Shown: positions 25,345 to 33,633 of the stretch, one piece after another
How the letters are laid out: each line of letters opens with the position of its first letter
Position numbering within the stretch: the stretch's first letter is position 1
From: Caulobacteraceae bacterium
Lineage (GTDB): Bacteria > Pseudomonadota > Alphaproteobacteria > Caulobacterales > Caulobacteraceae
Direction of reading: 5' to 3'
Length of the DNA: 64,000 nucleotides
NCBI GenBank assembly: GCA_027489335.1
Contig: JAIXZX010000005.1
Coordinates: 275,125-339,124, forward strand
Program-made: the position numbers and the translations under genes
The notes under the pieces: generated by a model
Seen by the model: the letters and a program-made list of their open reading frames with translations, nothing else
What the model was told of the DNA's origin: nothing
The model's database searches: none

Positions 25345-26373
25345 TCAGATCCCCTGGCGCGCCTTGCCGCCGGGGGCCGACTGGATCAGGTCGAGAATGG
25401 CCTCGGTGACCTTGGGCTCCAGGCCCTCGGTGTGGCCCTTGTTGATCCGCACCACGTCGGCGACCACTCGGCCGTCCCGGCAATCGGGCCAGGCGTAGAT
25501 CTGAGCCGTGCCCGGCGCAGCCGCCAGACCCCAGACCTTGTAGGTCGAGCGGGCATAGTCCCACACATGGCCGGGCTTTTCGTCGACCACGTCGGGGCGG
25601 CGGACGCGGGGGCCGCAGGCGTACTTCTCGGCCCAGGGCGAGGTCTCGGGCAGGGATTCGATCTCATGCTCGCCGATGGCGAAGATGTGGGAGATGTCGC
25701 AGGCGATCTTCATCTCGCCGCGCATCGCTGTGCGCGCCGGCGGCGGCGAGCCGTCGGCCAGCGGCGGACCAAAGGCGGCGACAAAGGGCGCCTGGCCGAT
25801 ACGGCCGCCCGACAGGCTGAGCCAGCCGTCCACCTTGTCCTTGAAGAAGTCTGAGCAGACGATCCGGCTGGAGGTGAAGCCCCCCTGGCTGTGACCGGCC
25901 AGCCAGAAGGCGGCGATGTTGGACAGGCCGACCTTCTCGAACACCATCTCGGTGATGTTCTGCAGATGGGCGTCGTCGGCCGCCCCGTCCCAGCGGCGCA
26001 CGGGTGGGCCGCCCGGCCACATGGCGGTCTCGGTCGCCGCCGTCGGGGTGGCGATCACCAGCCGGCGCTGGTCCTTGTAGTCGGCGGCCGGGAAGTAGTG
26101 CCGCTGCCAGTTGCCGATGGAGCCGGCGCCGTGGAGGTTGAGGATGAAGGTCACCTCTTCCCCCGGCTTCAGATCGCACGGCATGTCGAGGAAGAAGCTG
26201 CGGCCGGTCTTGGGATCGGTGACTGGCCCCCGGTCGGCGAGCACCGGCGAGGTGGCGCAGTCCGCGCCCGAGCAGCGCGCCACCGGCGGAGCGTCGCAGG
26301 TCTGCGCCTGGACGGCGGCCGGCGCGGCCAGCAGCGCCCCGAAGGCGGCGAGCATCATCAGTCTGGTCTTCAT
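25345..26373 (-). CDS. Secreted alpha/beta hydrolase (PHB depolymerase/esterase-like)
   Basis: The 342-residue precursor has a signal peptide (KTRLMMLAAFGALLAAPAAVQA), many cysteines likely paired in the periplasm, the oxyanion segment NLHGAGSIGN and the nucleophile elbow GHSQGG. A late His in NKGHTEGL could complete the triad. This pattern fits polyhydroxybutyrate depolymerase-like or feruloyl-esterase-like hydrolases that act on exported or external esters. The ATG at 26373 starts the signal peptide; the upstream in-frame ATG does not add sense. It is divergent from the Zur-box operon. Confidence 0.82.
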   Translation of the reverse strand: MKTRLMMLAAFGALLAAPAAVQAQTCDAPPVARCSGADCATSPVLADRGPVTDPKTGRSFFLDMPCDLKPGEEVTFILNLHGAGSIGNWQRHYFPAADYKDQRRLVIATPTAATETAMWPGGPPVRRWDGAADDAHLQNITEMVFEKVGLSNIAAFWLAGHSQGGFTSSRIVCSDFFKDKVDGWLSLSGGRIGQAPFVAAFGPPLADGSPPPARTAMRGEMKIACDISHIFAIGEHEIESLPETSPWAEKYACGPRVRRPDVVDEKPGHVWDYARSTYKVWGLAAAPGTAQIYAWPDCRDGRVVADVVRINKGHTEGLEPKVTEAILDLIQSAPGGKARQGI

Positions 26374-26517
26374 GATCTTGTTTTCCCCTTGGCCCGAACT
26401 CTCGCCGGGCGCGGCGCGCACCTTAGGCGAACAGCGGTCGCGGAGTCTCGTCTCTATGGCGCGGTATGGCGGTGTTATAAAGTTGCAGCAAACGGCTTGA
26501 CCCGGGCGCGCCGCGCA

Positions 26518-26540
26518 TGGATGTTATTTTATAACGTCCA
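26518..26540. promoter_or_regulatory. Zur-type operator overlapping the merC promoter
   Basis: A 23 bp dyad has arms TGGATGTTATT and TATAACGTCCA around a central T, with 9 of 11 positions symmetrical. It matches the zinc-uptake-regulator box, whose core is TGTTATA.TATAACA. TTGACC at 26497-26502 can serve as a -35 element, which places the -10 inside the dyad, so Zur binding with zinc would block transcription. A weaker half-site (GTGTTATAA) lies at 26472-26480. Confidence 0.7.
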
Positions 26541-26554
26541 TTGCGTGAGATCCC

Positions 26555-26929
26555 ATGAAGTCGTCCGTTTCCCACCTGCTCGACGGTTCGGCCATCGGCC
26601 TGTCCGGCCTCTGCCTCGTTCACTGTCTCGCCCTGCCGGTGGCTGCGGCGGCTTCGCCGATGCTGGGGGTCTGGAGCGAAGCCGAGTGGGTGCATCTGAC
26701 CTTCGTGCTGCTGGCCGCGCCCCTGTCGGCCGCCGCCCTGGTGATGACGCGGCCCCGCCGGCCCGCCGCCATGGCCCTGGCTGCGACGGGCCTCGCCCTG
26801 TTGGCGGCGGCGCTGTTCTTCCATGAGGCCGAGACCGCCATGACCGTGGCCGGGGGCCTCGTCCTGGCCTCAGGTCACCTGGTGAACTGGCGGGGCCGTC
26901 TGCACCCGCCCCATGCACATGCGGCCTGA
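26555..26929 (+). CDS. MerC domain membrane protein
   Basis: This 124-residue protein has four predicted helices and the MerC family start, LSGLCLVHCLALPVAAAA, with the Cys-x-x-His-Cys group in helix 1. A His-rich tail (HPPHAHA) could bind metal. Classical MerC moves mercuric ions, but chromosomal copies under Zur boxes are linked to zinc limitation. The operator 15 bp upstream argues for a zinc role here. The next gene starts inside its last codons (overlap up to 17 bp), so the two are co-translated. Confidence 0.85.
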   Translation: MKSSVSHLLDGSAIGLSGLCLVHCLALPVAAAASPMLGVWSEAEWVHLTFVLLAAPLSAAALVMTRPRRPAAMALAATGLALLAAALFFHEAETAMTVAGGLVLASGHLVNWRGRLHPPHAHAA

Positions 26930-27554
26930 CCCGGTCCTGGCCCTGGGGCTGCTGGCGTTCGCCGCCTGCGGCCCGCCGCCCGAGGCGCCGGACCTCCCGG
27001 CGGCCCGGCCGGTCGTGACGGAAGCGTCGGCCCTGCCGCTGGAAGCGGATCTGATCCCCCTGGAACCCGGCCAGGATGAGGACATGTGGGCCGAGTTCGA
27101 ATCCGGCCAGTCGCCGATGGCGGACGAACTGGCCACTGAGCGGGCCCTGCAGCTCACCCTGCCTACGGCCGATGGCCCCCAGTGGGCGAAGCTACGCAAG
27201 ACGAAGGTGTGGGTGGACGAACCGACCCAGCTGTTTCGCGCCAGCCATCCGGCCGAGGTCCGGGCCCTGGCGGGCAAGCCGTTCAAGATCCAGGGCTTCA
27301 TGCTGCCCCTGGAAATGGCCGAGCGCACCACGCGTTTCCTGATCTCACCCTATACGCCGGTCTGCTTCTACCACCCGCCGGCCGAACCGAACGAGGTGAT
27401 CGAGGTCTGGCTGAAGCGGCCGATCCGCGCCGGCTATCATCTGGTGGAAGTGGAAGGGGTCCTGGCTCTGACCGACAATGGCGAGAAGGGCCTGTTCTTC
27501 CAGATCCGCGACGGCGCGGCCCGGGTGGTCCAGGAGATGGAGGGCGCGCTCTAG
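26913..27554 (+). CDS. DUF3299 lipoprotein-like exported protein
   Basis: The 213-residue product (or 211 from the ATG at 26919) begins with a short signal ending AFAACG, which suggests a lipoprotein. The C-terminal half, from FKIQGFMLPLEMAERTTRFLI through CFYHPPAEPNEVIEVWL, matches DUF3299, a periplasmic family that recurs in Zur-regulated operons. A role in handling metal or a metallochaperone is suggested by that context but not shown. Its TAG stop and that of the convergent acyl-CoA dehydrogenase share one CTAG palindrome at 27551-27554. Confidence 0.8.
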   Translation: MHMRPDPVLALGLLAFAACGPPPEAPDLPAARPVVTEASALPLEADLIPLEPGQDEDMWAEFESGQSPMADELATERALQLTLPTADGPQWAKLRKTKVWVDEPTQLFRASHPAEVRALAGKPFKIQGFMLPLEMAERTTRFLISPYTPVCFYHPPAEPNEVIEVWLKRPIRAGYHLVEVEGVLALTDNGEKGLFFQIRDGAARVVQEMEGAL

Positions 27555-29299
27555 CCCGCCAGGGCCAATGCGCTGACCGCCTCCAGATCGCCGGCCCCCT
27601 GGGTGACCGCTGCGACCAGGCCGGGCGCGCCCGCCAGGACCTGGCCGGCATAGAGGCGCAGCAGGGGCAGGCGGGCCTGCATCCAGGGATCGTCGGACGC
27701 CGCCGCGGCCAGGGCCTGGCGCGCCAGGACAAAGCCGCCGATGACGTCGCCGGCCAGCTTCAGATAGGGGGTGGCCCCGGCGGTCGAGGGGGTTCCCCGG
27801 TTCTGCAGCATCCAGTCGGTGGCGGCCTCCAGGGCGCGGACGCCTTCGGCCAGGCGGCGGCCGGCCTCGGTCAGGTCGGCCCGCTCGGTGAGCGCCTCGG
27901 CGGTCATGGCCATCTCGGCGCACAGGGCGTCCATCACCGAGCCCTCGCCCATGGAGAGCTTGCGCCCAGCCAGGTCCAGGGCCTGGATGCCGTTGGTGCC
28001 CTCATAGATCGGGCCGATCCGGGCGTCGCGATAGTGCTGGGCCGCCCCTGTCTCCTCGATGAAGCCCATGCCCCCGTGGACCTGGACGCCGAGGGAGGCC
28101 ACCTCGACCCCCACATCGGTGGACCAGGCCTTGGCGATGGGGGTCAGCAGGTCCTGGCGGGCCTTGGCGCTGGCCCGGGCCTCCGGCGTGGGCGCCAGGC
28201 GGGCATGGTCGGCGAGCACGCCGGTCATGAAGCAGATGCCCCGGGCCGCCTCGATCTTGGCCTTCATCAGCATCAGGGTGCGGCGCACGTCGGGATGGTC
28301 ATAGATGGGGGCCGGCGAGGCGCCGCCCCAGGCGGATTTGCCCTGGGTGCGGTCCTGGGCGTAGGCCAGCGCCTGCTGGAAGGCCCGCTCGGCGATGCCG
28401 ACACCCTCGACGCCCACCTGCAGACGGGCGGCGTTCATCATGACGAACATGTGGGCCAGGCCCTGGTTCAGCTCGCCGACCAGTTCGGCCTGGGCGCCGT
28501 CGAACATCATCACGCAGGTGGGCGAGGCGTGGATGCCCAGCTTGTGTTCGATCGAGGCGGCCCACAGGCGGTTGGCCTCGCCCAGCGTCCCATCGTCCAG
28601 CACCGCCCGCTTGGTGGCGAGAAACAGCGAGATGCCCTTCACCCCGGGCGGGGCGTCGGTCAGGCGGGCCAGGACCAGGTGGCAGATATTGTCGGCCGCG
28701 TCGTGGTCGCCCCAGGTGATGAAGATCTTCTGGCCATAGAGCTTGTAGCCGCCGTTCCCGTCGGGCTCGGCCCGGGTGGTGAGCGCGGCCAGATCGGAGC
28801 CGGCCTGGGGCTCGGTGAGGTTCATGGTGCCGGTCCACTCGCCTGACACCAGCCTCGGCAGGATCAGTCGCTTCTGCCGCTCGCTGCCATGCTGGGTCAG
28901 GGCCTCGATGGCTGCCTGGGTCAGCATGGGGCAGAGGCCAAAGGCCATATTGGCCGCATGGACCATCTCGAAGACGGCCAGCTCCATGGCCTTGGGCAGA
29001 CCCTGGCCCCCATGTTCGGCCTCGGCCGACAGGCTGTTCCAGCCTTGTTCAGCGAAGGCGCGATAGGCGTCGGCGAAGCCCGGCGCGGCGGTGACCTTGC
29101 CATCGGCATGGCTGGCGCCGGCCTGATCGCCGGCCCAGTTCAGCGGCGCCAGAACCTCGGTGGTGAAGGCGCCGGCGGCGTCCAGCACGGCCGCCACGGT
29201 GTCAGCGTCCAGCTCGGGGAAGCTCGTCTCCACAAGGTCCCCATGGCCGGCGACGTTCAGGGCGAAGGCGATGTCGCGGACGGGGGCGCGGAAGGTCAT
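27551..29299 (-). CDS. Acyl-CoA dehydrogenase (DmdC-like long form)
   Basis: The 582-residue flavoprotein carries out alpha,beta-dehydrogenation of an acyl-CoA. It has the family segments MNLTEPQAGSDLAAL and KIFITWGDHD for FAD binding, and the catalytic-base region in GPIYEGTNGIQALDL. The extra N- and C-terminal parts place it in the 3-methylmercaptopropionyl-CoA dehydrogenase-like (DmdC) subgroup, which acts on several short or sulfur-containing acyl-CoAs; the true substrate is open. A perfect GTGACG-TTG-CGTCAC dyad lies about 40 bp upstream. Confidence 0.92.
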   Translation of the reverse strand: MTFRAPVRDIAFALNVAGHGDLVETSFPELDADTVAAVLDAAGAFTTEVLAPLNWAGDQAGASHADGKVTAAPGFADAYRAFAEQGWNSLSAEAEHGGQGLPKAMELAVFEMVHAANMAFGLCPMLTQAAIEALTQHGSERQKRLILPRLVSGEWTGTMNLTEPQAGSDLAALTTRAEPDGNGGYKLYGQKIFITWGDHDAADNICHLVLARLTDAPPGVKGISLFLATKRAVLDDGTLGEANRLWAASIEHKLGIHASPTCVMMFDGAQAELVGELNQGLAHMFVMMNAARLQVGVEGVGIAERAFQQALAYAQDRTQGKSAWGGASPAPIYDHPDVRRTLMLMKAKIEAARGICFMTGVLADHARLAPTPEARASAKARQDLLTPIAKAWSTDVGVEVASLGVQVHGGMGFIEETGAAQHYRDARIGPIYEGTNGIQALDLAGRKLSMGEGSVMDALCAEMAMTAEALTERADLTEAGRRLAEGVRALEAATDWMLQNRGTPSTAGATPYLKLAGDVIGGFVLARQALAAAASDDPWMQARLPLLRLYAGQVLAGAPGLVAAVTQGAGDLEAVSALALAG

Positions 29300-29335
29300 G
29301 GGCGGCTCCTGTTGAGGCAGGGCTATTTAGGCCGA

Positions 29336-29350
29336 GTGACGTTGCGTCAC
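29336..29350. promoter_or_regulatory. Candidate operator between the acyl-CoA dehydrogenase and sua5 genes
   Basis: A perfect inverted repeat GTGACG-TTG-CGTCAC lies 37 bp upstream of the dehydrogenase ATG and 75 bp before the Sua5 gene. Symmetry, length and position suit a TetR- or GntR-type repressor site for the dehydrogenase. No regulator gene is near. Confidence 0.45.
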
Positions 29351-29424
29351 CAAGGCTTGCGGTCCTTAAGGGGACAAGGGGCGGGGTTTGCGGCTATCAC
29401 CGGCGCGCCTTTGAGGATGGAACC

Positions 29425-30363
29425 ATGACCATGACGCAAGCCGATGCGGGGGTGGATAGCGCCGCCCAGGCCCTGGCCAGCGGCGCGCTCGCCATCCTGC
29501 CCACGGAGACGGTCTATGGCCTGGCCGCCGATGCGGCGGACCCCCGCGCCGTGGCCGCCCTGTTTCAGGCCAAGGGCCGGCCGCGGTTCAATCCCCTGAT
29601 CGCCCATGTGGCCGACCTCGCCATGGGGCGGAGGGTGGGCGTGTTCGATGAGCGCGCCGTGGCGCTCGCCAAGGCCTTCTGGCCCGGCCCCCTGACCCTC
29701 GTCCTGCCGGTGGCCGATGGGGATGCGGTGTGCGACCTGGCCCGGGCAGGGCTCGACAGCGTCGCCATCCGGGTTCCTGCCCATCCGCTGGCCCGGGCGG
29801 TGATCGCAGCTCTTGGCCGCCCGGTGGTGGCGCCCTCGGCCAATCGGTCTGGGCGGCCCAGCCCCACCACCTTCGCCGACGCCCTGGAAGAGACTGGGGT
29901 GTTTGCGCTCGCCGTCCTGGACGGCGGGCCCTGCGCCGTGGGACTGGAGTCCACGGTGGTCGCCTTGCTGGACGAACCCCGGCTGCTGCGGCCGGGCGCT
30001 GTGACGCGCGCGCAGATCGAGGCGGTGATCGGGCCCCTGGCCGAGGCGGAGGATGACGCGCGGCGCTCGCCTGGCCGCATGGCCCGGCACTACGCGCCCC
30101 AGGCGCCGGTGCGGCTGGACGTCGCTGCGCCGGAGGCCGATGAGGCCTATCTCGCCTTCGGACCCGACGCGCCGGAGGGGCCGCGGGTGTTCAATCTGAG
30201 CCCGACCGGCGACCTGGCCGAGGCGGCGGCCAATCTGTTTTCCTATCTGCGGGCGGCTGACCGCACGGCGCCCCGGGCCATCGCCGTGGCGCCCATCCCA
30301 ACCCATGGCTTGGGCGAGGCGATCGATGATCGTCTGCGGCGGGCGGCGGGCTTTGTCGGCTAG
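29425..30363 (+). CDS. L-threonylcarbamoyladenylate synthase, Sua5 type
   Basis: This 312-residue enzyme makes threonylcarbamoyl-AMP from threonine, bicarbonate and ATP, the first step of t6A modification of ANN-decoding tRNAs. The YrdC domain (residues 10-200) shows ILPTETVYGLAADA, KGRPRFNPLIAHV, and later APSANRSGRPSPTTFADA. The C-terminal 100 residues form the extra Sua5 domain after the linker RLLRPGAVT...SPGRMARHYAPQAPVR, so this is Sua5 rather than the short TsaC form. The start keeps the usual N-terminus. The FAD-oxidase gene follows 24 bp later on the same strand. Confidence 0.94.
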   Translation: MTMTQADAGVDSAAQALASGALAILPTETVYGLAADAADPRAVAALFQAKGRPRFNPLIAHVADLAMGRRVGVFDERAVALAKAFWPGPLTLVLPVADGDAVCDLARAGLDSVAIRVPAHPLARAVIAALGRPVVAPSANRSGRPSPTTFADALEETGVFALAVLDGGPCAVGLESTVVALLDEPRLLRPGAVTRAQIEAVIGPLAEAEDDARRSPGRMARHYAPQAPVRLDVAAPEADEAYLAFGPDAPEGPRVFNLSPTGDLAEAAANLFSYLRAADRTAPRAIAVAPIPTHGLGEAIDDRLRRAAGFVG

Positions 30364-30387
30364 GCTGTGAGGGGCTAGATTTATCCC

Positions 30388-31797
30388 ATGACCATTTCCG
30401 TCCCCGCCGATGTGATCTCCCGCCTGAAGGCCGTGCTCGGTGAGGGCGGCTGGAGCCAGGACCCCGAGCGCCTGGCGCCCAAGCTGCTGGAATGGCGCGA
30501 CCGCTGGAGCGGCCAGACGCCGTTCCTGGCCCTGCCGGGCTCGACAGAGGCGGTATCGGCCGTGGTCGGCATCTGCTTCGAGGCCGGCGTGCCGATCACC
30601 CCGCAGGGGGGAAACACCGGCCTGGTGGGGGGACAGATCCCCATGGGCGAGATCCTGCTCTCCACCGAACGCCTGCGGGCCGTTCGCGACGTGGACGCCC
30701 TGGATGATGTGATGGTGGTGGAGGCCGGGGTCACCCTGGCCGGGGCCCATGAGGCGGCGCTGGAAAAGAACCGGCGCTTTCCCCTCGATCTGGCCTCGCA
30801 GGGGACCGCGACCATCGGCGGGGTGATCTCTACCAACGCCGGCGGCACAGCCGTGCTGCGCTATGGGACCACGCGGGACCTGGTGCTGGGCCTGGAGGCG
30901 GTGCTGCCCAATGGCGAGGTGTGGAACGGCCTCAAGCGCCTGCGCAAGGACAATACCGGCTATGACCTCAAGCAGCTGCTGATCGGGGCCGAAGGCACGC
31001 TGGGCGTGGTGACGGCCGCCAGCCTGAAGCTGTTTCCCATCCTGCCCTCGCGGGCCGTGGCCATGGTGGGCCTCGCCAGTCCGCGGGCGGCGCTCGACCT
31101 GCTGGCCCGGGCCAAGGAGGCGGCCGGCGGCGGGGTCGAGGCCTTTGAGCTGATCAGCCGGGTGGGCGTGGACTTCGCGCTGAAGAACATCGCCGGCCAG
31201 CGCGATCCTTTGGCGCAGACCCATCCCTGGTACGTGCTGGTGGAGCTGGCCTCTGGCGAGCCGGGATCGGCCGAGGCCGCGCTGGAGCGGCTGCTTGGCC
31301 AGGCCCTGGAGAGCGGGCTGATCGCCGACGCCGTGGTCGCCCAGACCAAGACCCAGGCCCAGGCGCTGTGGTCCCTGCGGGAGAACCAGTCCCCGGCCCA
31401 GAAGCCCGAGGGCGCCACCTGGAAGCACGATGTGTCTGTGCCGGTGAGCCGGGTGGCCGACTTCCTGGACGAGGCCGGCGCGGCCATGACCGCGTTTGCG
31501 CCCGGCTGCCGGATCTGCGCCTTCGGCCATGTGGGGGACGGCAATATCCACTATGACGTGCTGCGCCCCGATGGCGGCGACGACGCGGCCCATTCAGCGG
31601 CCCGCGACGAAGGATCGCGCCGGGTTCACGACATTGTCGCCAGGCTGGGGGGCTCCATCTCCGCCGAGCATGGCCTGGGCGCGATGAAGACGCAGGAAGC
31701 CTTGCGCTACAAGGCTCCGGTGGAGGTTGCGGCCCTGCGGGCGATCCGCTTAGCCCTCGATCCCAAGCGGATCATGAATCCGCGGGTCCACTTCTAG
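30388..31797 (+). CDS. FAD-binding oxidoreductase of the D-2-hydroxyacid dehydrogenase family
   Basis: The 469-residue protein has the PCMH-type FAD domain (ITPQGGNTGLVGGQIP, then GTATIGGVISTNAGG) and the FAD-oxidase C-terminal domain with GHVGDGNIHYDV and SISAEHGLGAMK. This is the family of D-lactate, D-2-hydroxyglutarate and glycolate dehydrogenases. The GNIHYDV metal-binding signature and the length fit D-2-hydroxyglutarate dehydrogenase best, which would also serve serine biosynthesis; D-lactate is the main alternative. It is probably co-transcribed with the sua5 gene. Confidence 0.9.
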   Translation: MTISVPADVISRLKAVLGEGGWSQDPERLAPKLLEWRDRWSGQTPFLALPGSTEAVSAVVGICFEAGVPITPQGGNTGLVGGQIPMGEILLSTERLRAVRDVDALDDVMVVEAGVTLAGAHEAALEKNRRFPLDLASQGTATIGGVISTNAGGTAVLRYGTTRDLVLGLEAVLPNGEVWNGLKRLRKDNTGYDLKQLLIGAEGTLGVVTAASLKLFPILPSRAVAMVGLASPRAALDLLARAKEAAGGGVEAFELISRVGVDFALKNIAGQRDPLAQTHPWYVLVELASGEPGSAEAALERLLGQALESGLIADAVVAQTKTQAQALWSLRENQSPAQKPEGATWKHDVSVPVSRVADFLDEAGAAMTAFAPGCRICAFGHVGDGNIHYDVLRPDGGDDAAHSAARDEGSRRVHDIVARLGGSISAEHGLGAMKTQEALRYKAPVEVAALRAIRLALDPKRIMNPRVHF

Positions 31798-31848
31798 GAC
31801 CCGCAACCGCCTTGGCTTTGTCATGAAGACAGGCCAAAGGACCGCGCC

Positions 31849-32634
31849 ATGCTGTTCGTCCTTTCCCCGGCCAAGGCGCTGGACTTCTCCGCCCCCGACA
31901 AGCTGCTCGGCATGACCGCCCCGCAGTTCGAAGCCGATGTGGCGGAGCTGGCCAAGACCACCCGCAAGCTCACCGTCTCCGACCTGAAGCGGCTGATGTC
32001 CCTGTCGGACAAGCTGGCCGAGCTGAACCGCGCCCGCTTCCAGGCCTTTGATCCCGACAGCGAGGATGGCCTGCAGGCCGCGCTCGCCTTCAATGGCGAC
32101 GTCTATGCCGGCCTGCGCGCCCGGCAGATGAGCAAGGCCGACCTGGACTGGGCGCAGGATCACCTGCGGATTCTCTCAGGTCTCTATGGCCTGCTGCGGC
32201 CGCTGGACGTGATCCAGCCCTACCGGCTGGAGATGGGCACGCGGCTGAAGACCAGGCGCGGCGCCACCCTCTATGACTTCTGGGCCGACAAGATCGCCGT
32301 GGCCCTGAATGCGGCCGCCCACGGCCATGCCGACCCGACGCTGGTCAACCTGGCCAGCCAGGAATATTTCGGCGCCGTCGATGCGCGCGCCCTGAAGCTG
32401 CCGGTTCTGACCGTGCGCTTTCTGGACGAGAAGGACGGCCACGCCCGCATCGTCAGCTTCTACGCCAAGAAGGCCCGCGGCCTGATGGCCCGCTGGGCCA
32501 TCGACAACCGGATCGACCGGGTCGATGATCTGAAGGGCTTCGATGGGGACGGCTACCGCTTCGCCGCCGCCGACTCCCAGCCGGGCGAATGGACCTTCAT
32601 CCGCCAGCAACCGAACGCCGCGGCTGCGGCCTGA
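31849..32634 (+). CDS. yaaA: Peroxide stress protein YaaA
   Basis: This 261-residue protein starts with the family signature MLFVLSPAKALDF and has SLSDKLAELNRARFQAF and GLYGLLRPLDVIQPYRLEMGTRL in the usual places, ending in LKGFDGDGYRF. YaaA binds DNA and limits iron-driven damage during hydrogen peroxide stress in E. coli. It stands downstream of the FAD oxidase and 26 bp before 3-hydroxybutyrate dehydrogenase. Confidence 0.95.
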   Translation: MLFVLSPAKALDFSAPDKLLGMTAPQFEADVAELAKTTRKLTVSDLKRLMSLSDKLAELNRARFQAFDPDSEDGLQAALAFNGDVYAGLRARQMSKADLDWAQDHLRILSGLYGLLRPLDVIQPYRLEMGTRLKTRRGATLYDFWADKIAVALNAAAHGHADPTLVNLASQEYFGAVDARALKLPVLTVRFLDEKDGHARIVSFYAKKARGLMARWAIDNRIDRVDDLKGFDGDGYRFAAADSQPGEWTFIRQQPNAAAAA

Positions 32635-32660
32635 AGACCACCCCAGGGGGAGAGACGCGC

Positions 32661-33458
32661 ATGGCTGCTGACTACGGGATCGCCGGACACGTCGCCATCG
32701 TCACCGGCTCCACCAGCGGCATCGGCTTTGCGCTCGCCTCGGCGCTGGCCGAGCAGGGGGTGCATGTGATCCTCAACGGCCTCGGCGACCCCGCCCAGAT
32801 CGAGACGAACCGCCGCGAGCTGCAGGCCCGCACCAACTCATCGATCCGCTATCACGGCGCCGACATGACCAGGCCCAATGAGATCGCCGACCTGGTGGAC
32901 TATGCGGTGCGCGAATTCGGCCGCCTCGACATCCTGGTCAACAATGCGGGCATCCAGCACGTCTCGCCCATCGAGGACTTCCCACCCGAAAAGTGGGACG
33001 CGCTGATCGCCATCATCCTGTCCTCGGCCTTCCACGCCACCCGGGCGGCCGTGCCGATCATGAAGGCGCAAGGCCGCGGCCGGATCGTCAATATCGCCTC
33101 GGCCCACGGCCTGGTGGCCTCGCCGTTCAAGTCGGCCTATGTGGCGGCCAAGTTCGGGGTGGTGGGCCTGACCAAGGCGGTCGGCGTGGAGCTGGCCCGC
33201 ACCGGCGTCACCTGCAACGCCATCTGCCCCGGCTATGTGAAGACCCCCCTGGTGGAGGCCCAGATCGGCGACCAGGCCCGCTCCCGCGGCATTTCCGAAG
33301 ACCGGGTGGTGGACGAGGTGATCCTGGCCGCCCAGCCCAACAAGGCCTTCGTCGAATACGACCACCTGGCCGGGATGCTGCTCTACCTCGTCTCCGACAT
33401 GGGCGCCTCAGCCACCGGCGCCGCGCTGTCGGTCGACGGCGGCTGGACGGCGACCTGA
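32661..33458 (+). CDS. bdhA: 3-hydroxybutyrate dehydrogenase (SDR family)
   Basis: The 265-residue short-chain dehydrogenase oxidises D-3-hydroxybutyrate to acetoacetate with NAD, part of PHB turnover. The Rossmann motif TGSTSGIG is near the N-terminus, NNAG follows, and the catalytic Tyr and Lys lie in SAYVAAKFGVVGLTKA. IQHVSPIEDFPPEKWD and KTPLVEAQIGDQARSRGI are typical of this enzyme rather than of general SDRs. GGGGGAGAGA upstream supports the ATG at 32661. Confidence 0.94.
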   Translation: MAADYGIAGHVAIVTGSTSGIGFALASALAEQGVHVILNGLGDPAQIETNRRELQARTNSSIRYHGADMTRPNEIADLVDYAVREFGRLDILVNNAGIQHVSPIEDFPPEKWDALIAIILSSAFHATRAAVPIMKAQGRGRIVNIASAHGLVASPFKSAYVAAKFGVVGLTKAVGVELARTGVTCNAICPGYVKTPLVEAQIGDQARSRGISEDRVVDEVILAAQPNKAFVEYDHLAGMLLYLVSDMGASATGAALSVDGGWTAT

Positions 33459-33633
33459 GGTTTAGGGGCGCGTCGGGGTTGCGAGCCAGGGAGACGCGCG
33501 CCGGGGTGGCCTGACTCTCCGCTTGGCGAAGGTTCTCGTTGGGGGCGGAAGCAGCCGGTAGCAAGTCTCCATGACGCGGACCTTCCGGCAGGATTCCGTC
33601 AATCGAGTAGGAAGGCCGTCCTATGATCGTTGC

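Noticed and set aside
29347..31593. A 748-codon minus-strand frame across the sua5 and FAD-oxidase genes
   Set aside because: Both plus-strand genes have full family motifs. The antisense product is low in complexity (Gly/His/Gln/Arg) and spans two genes, as expected of a GC-rich shadow frame.
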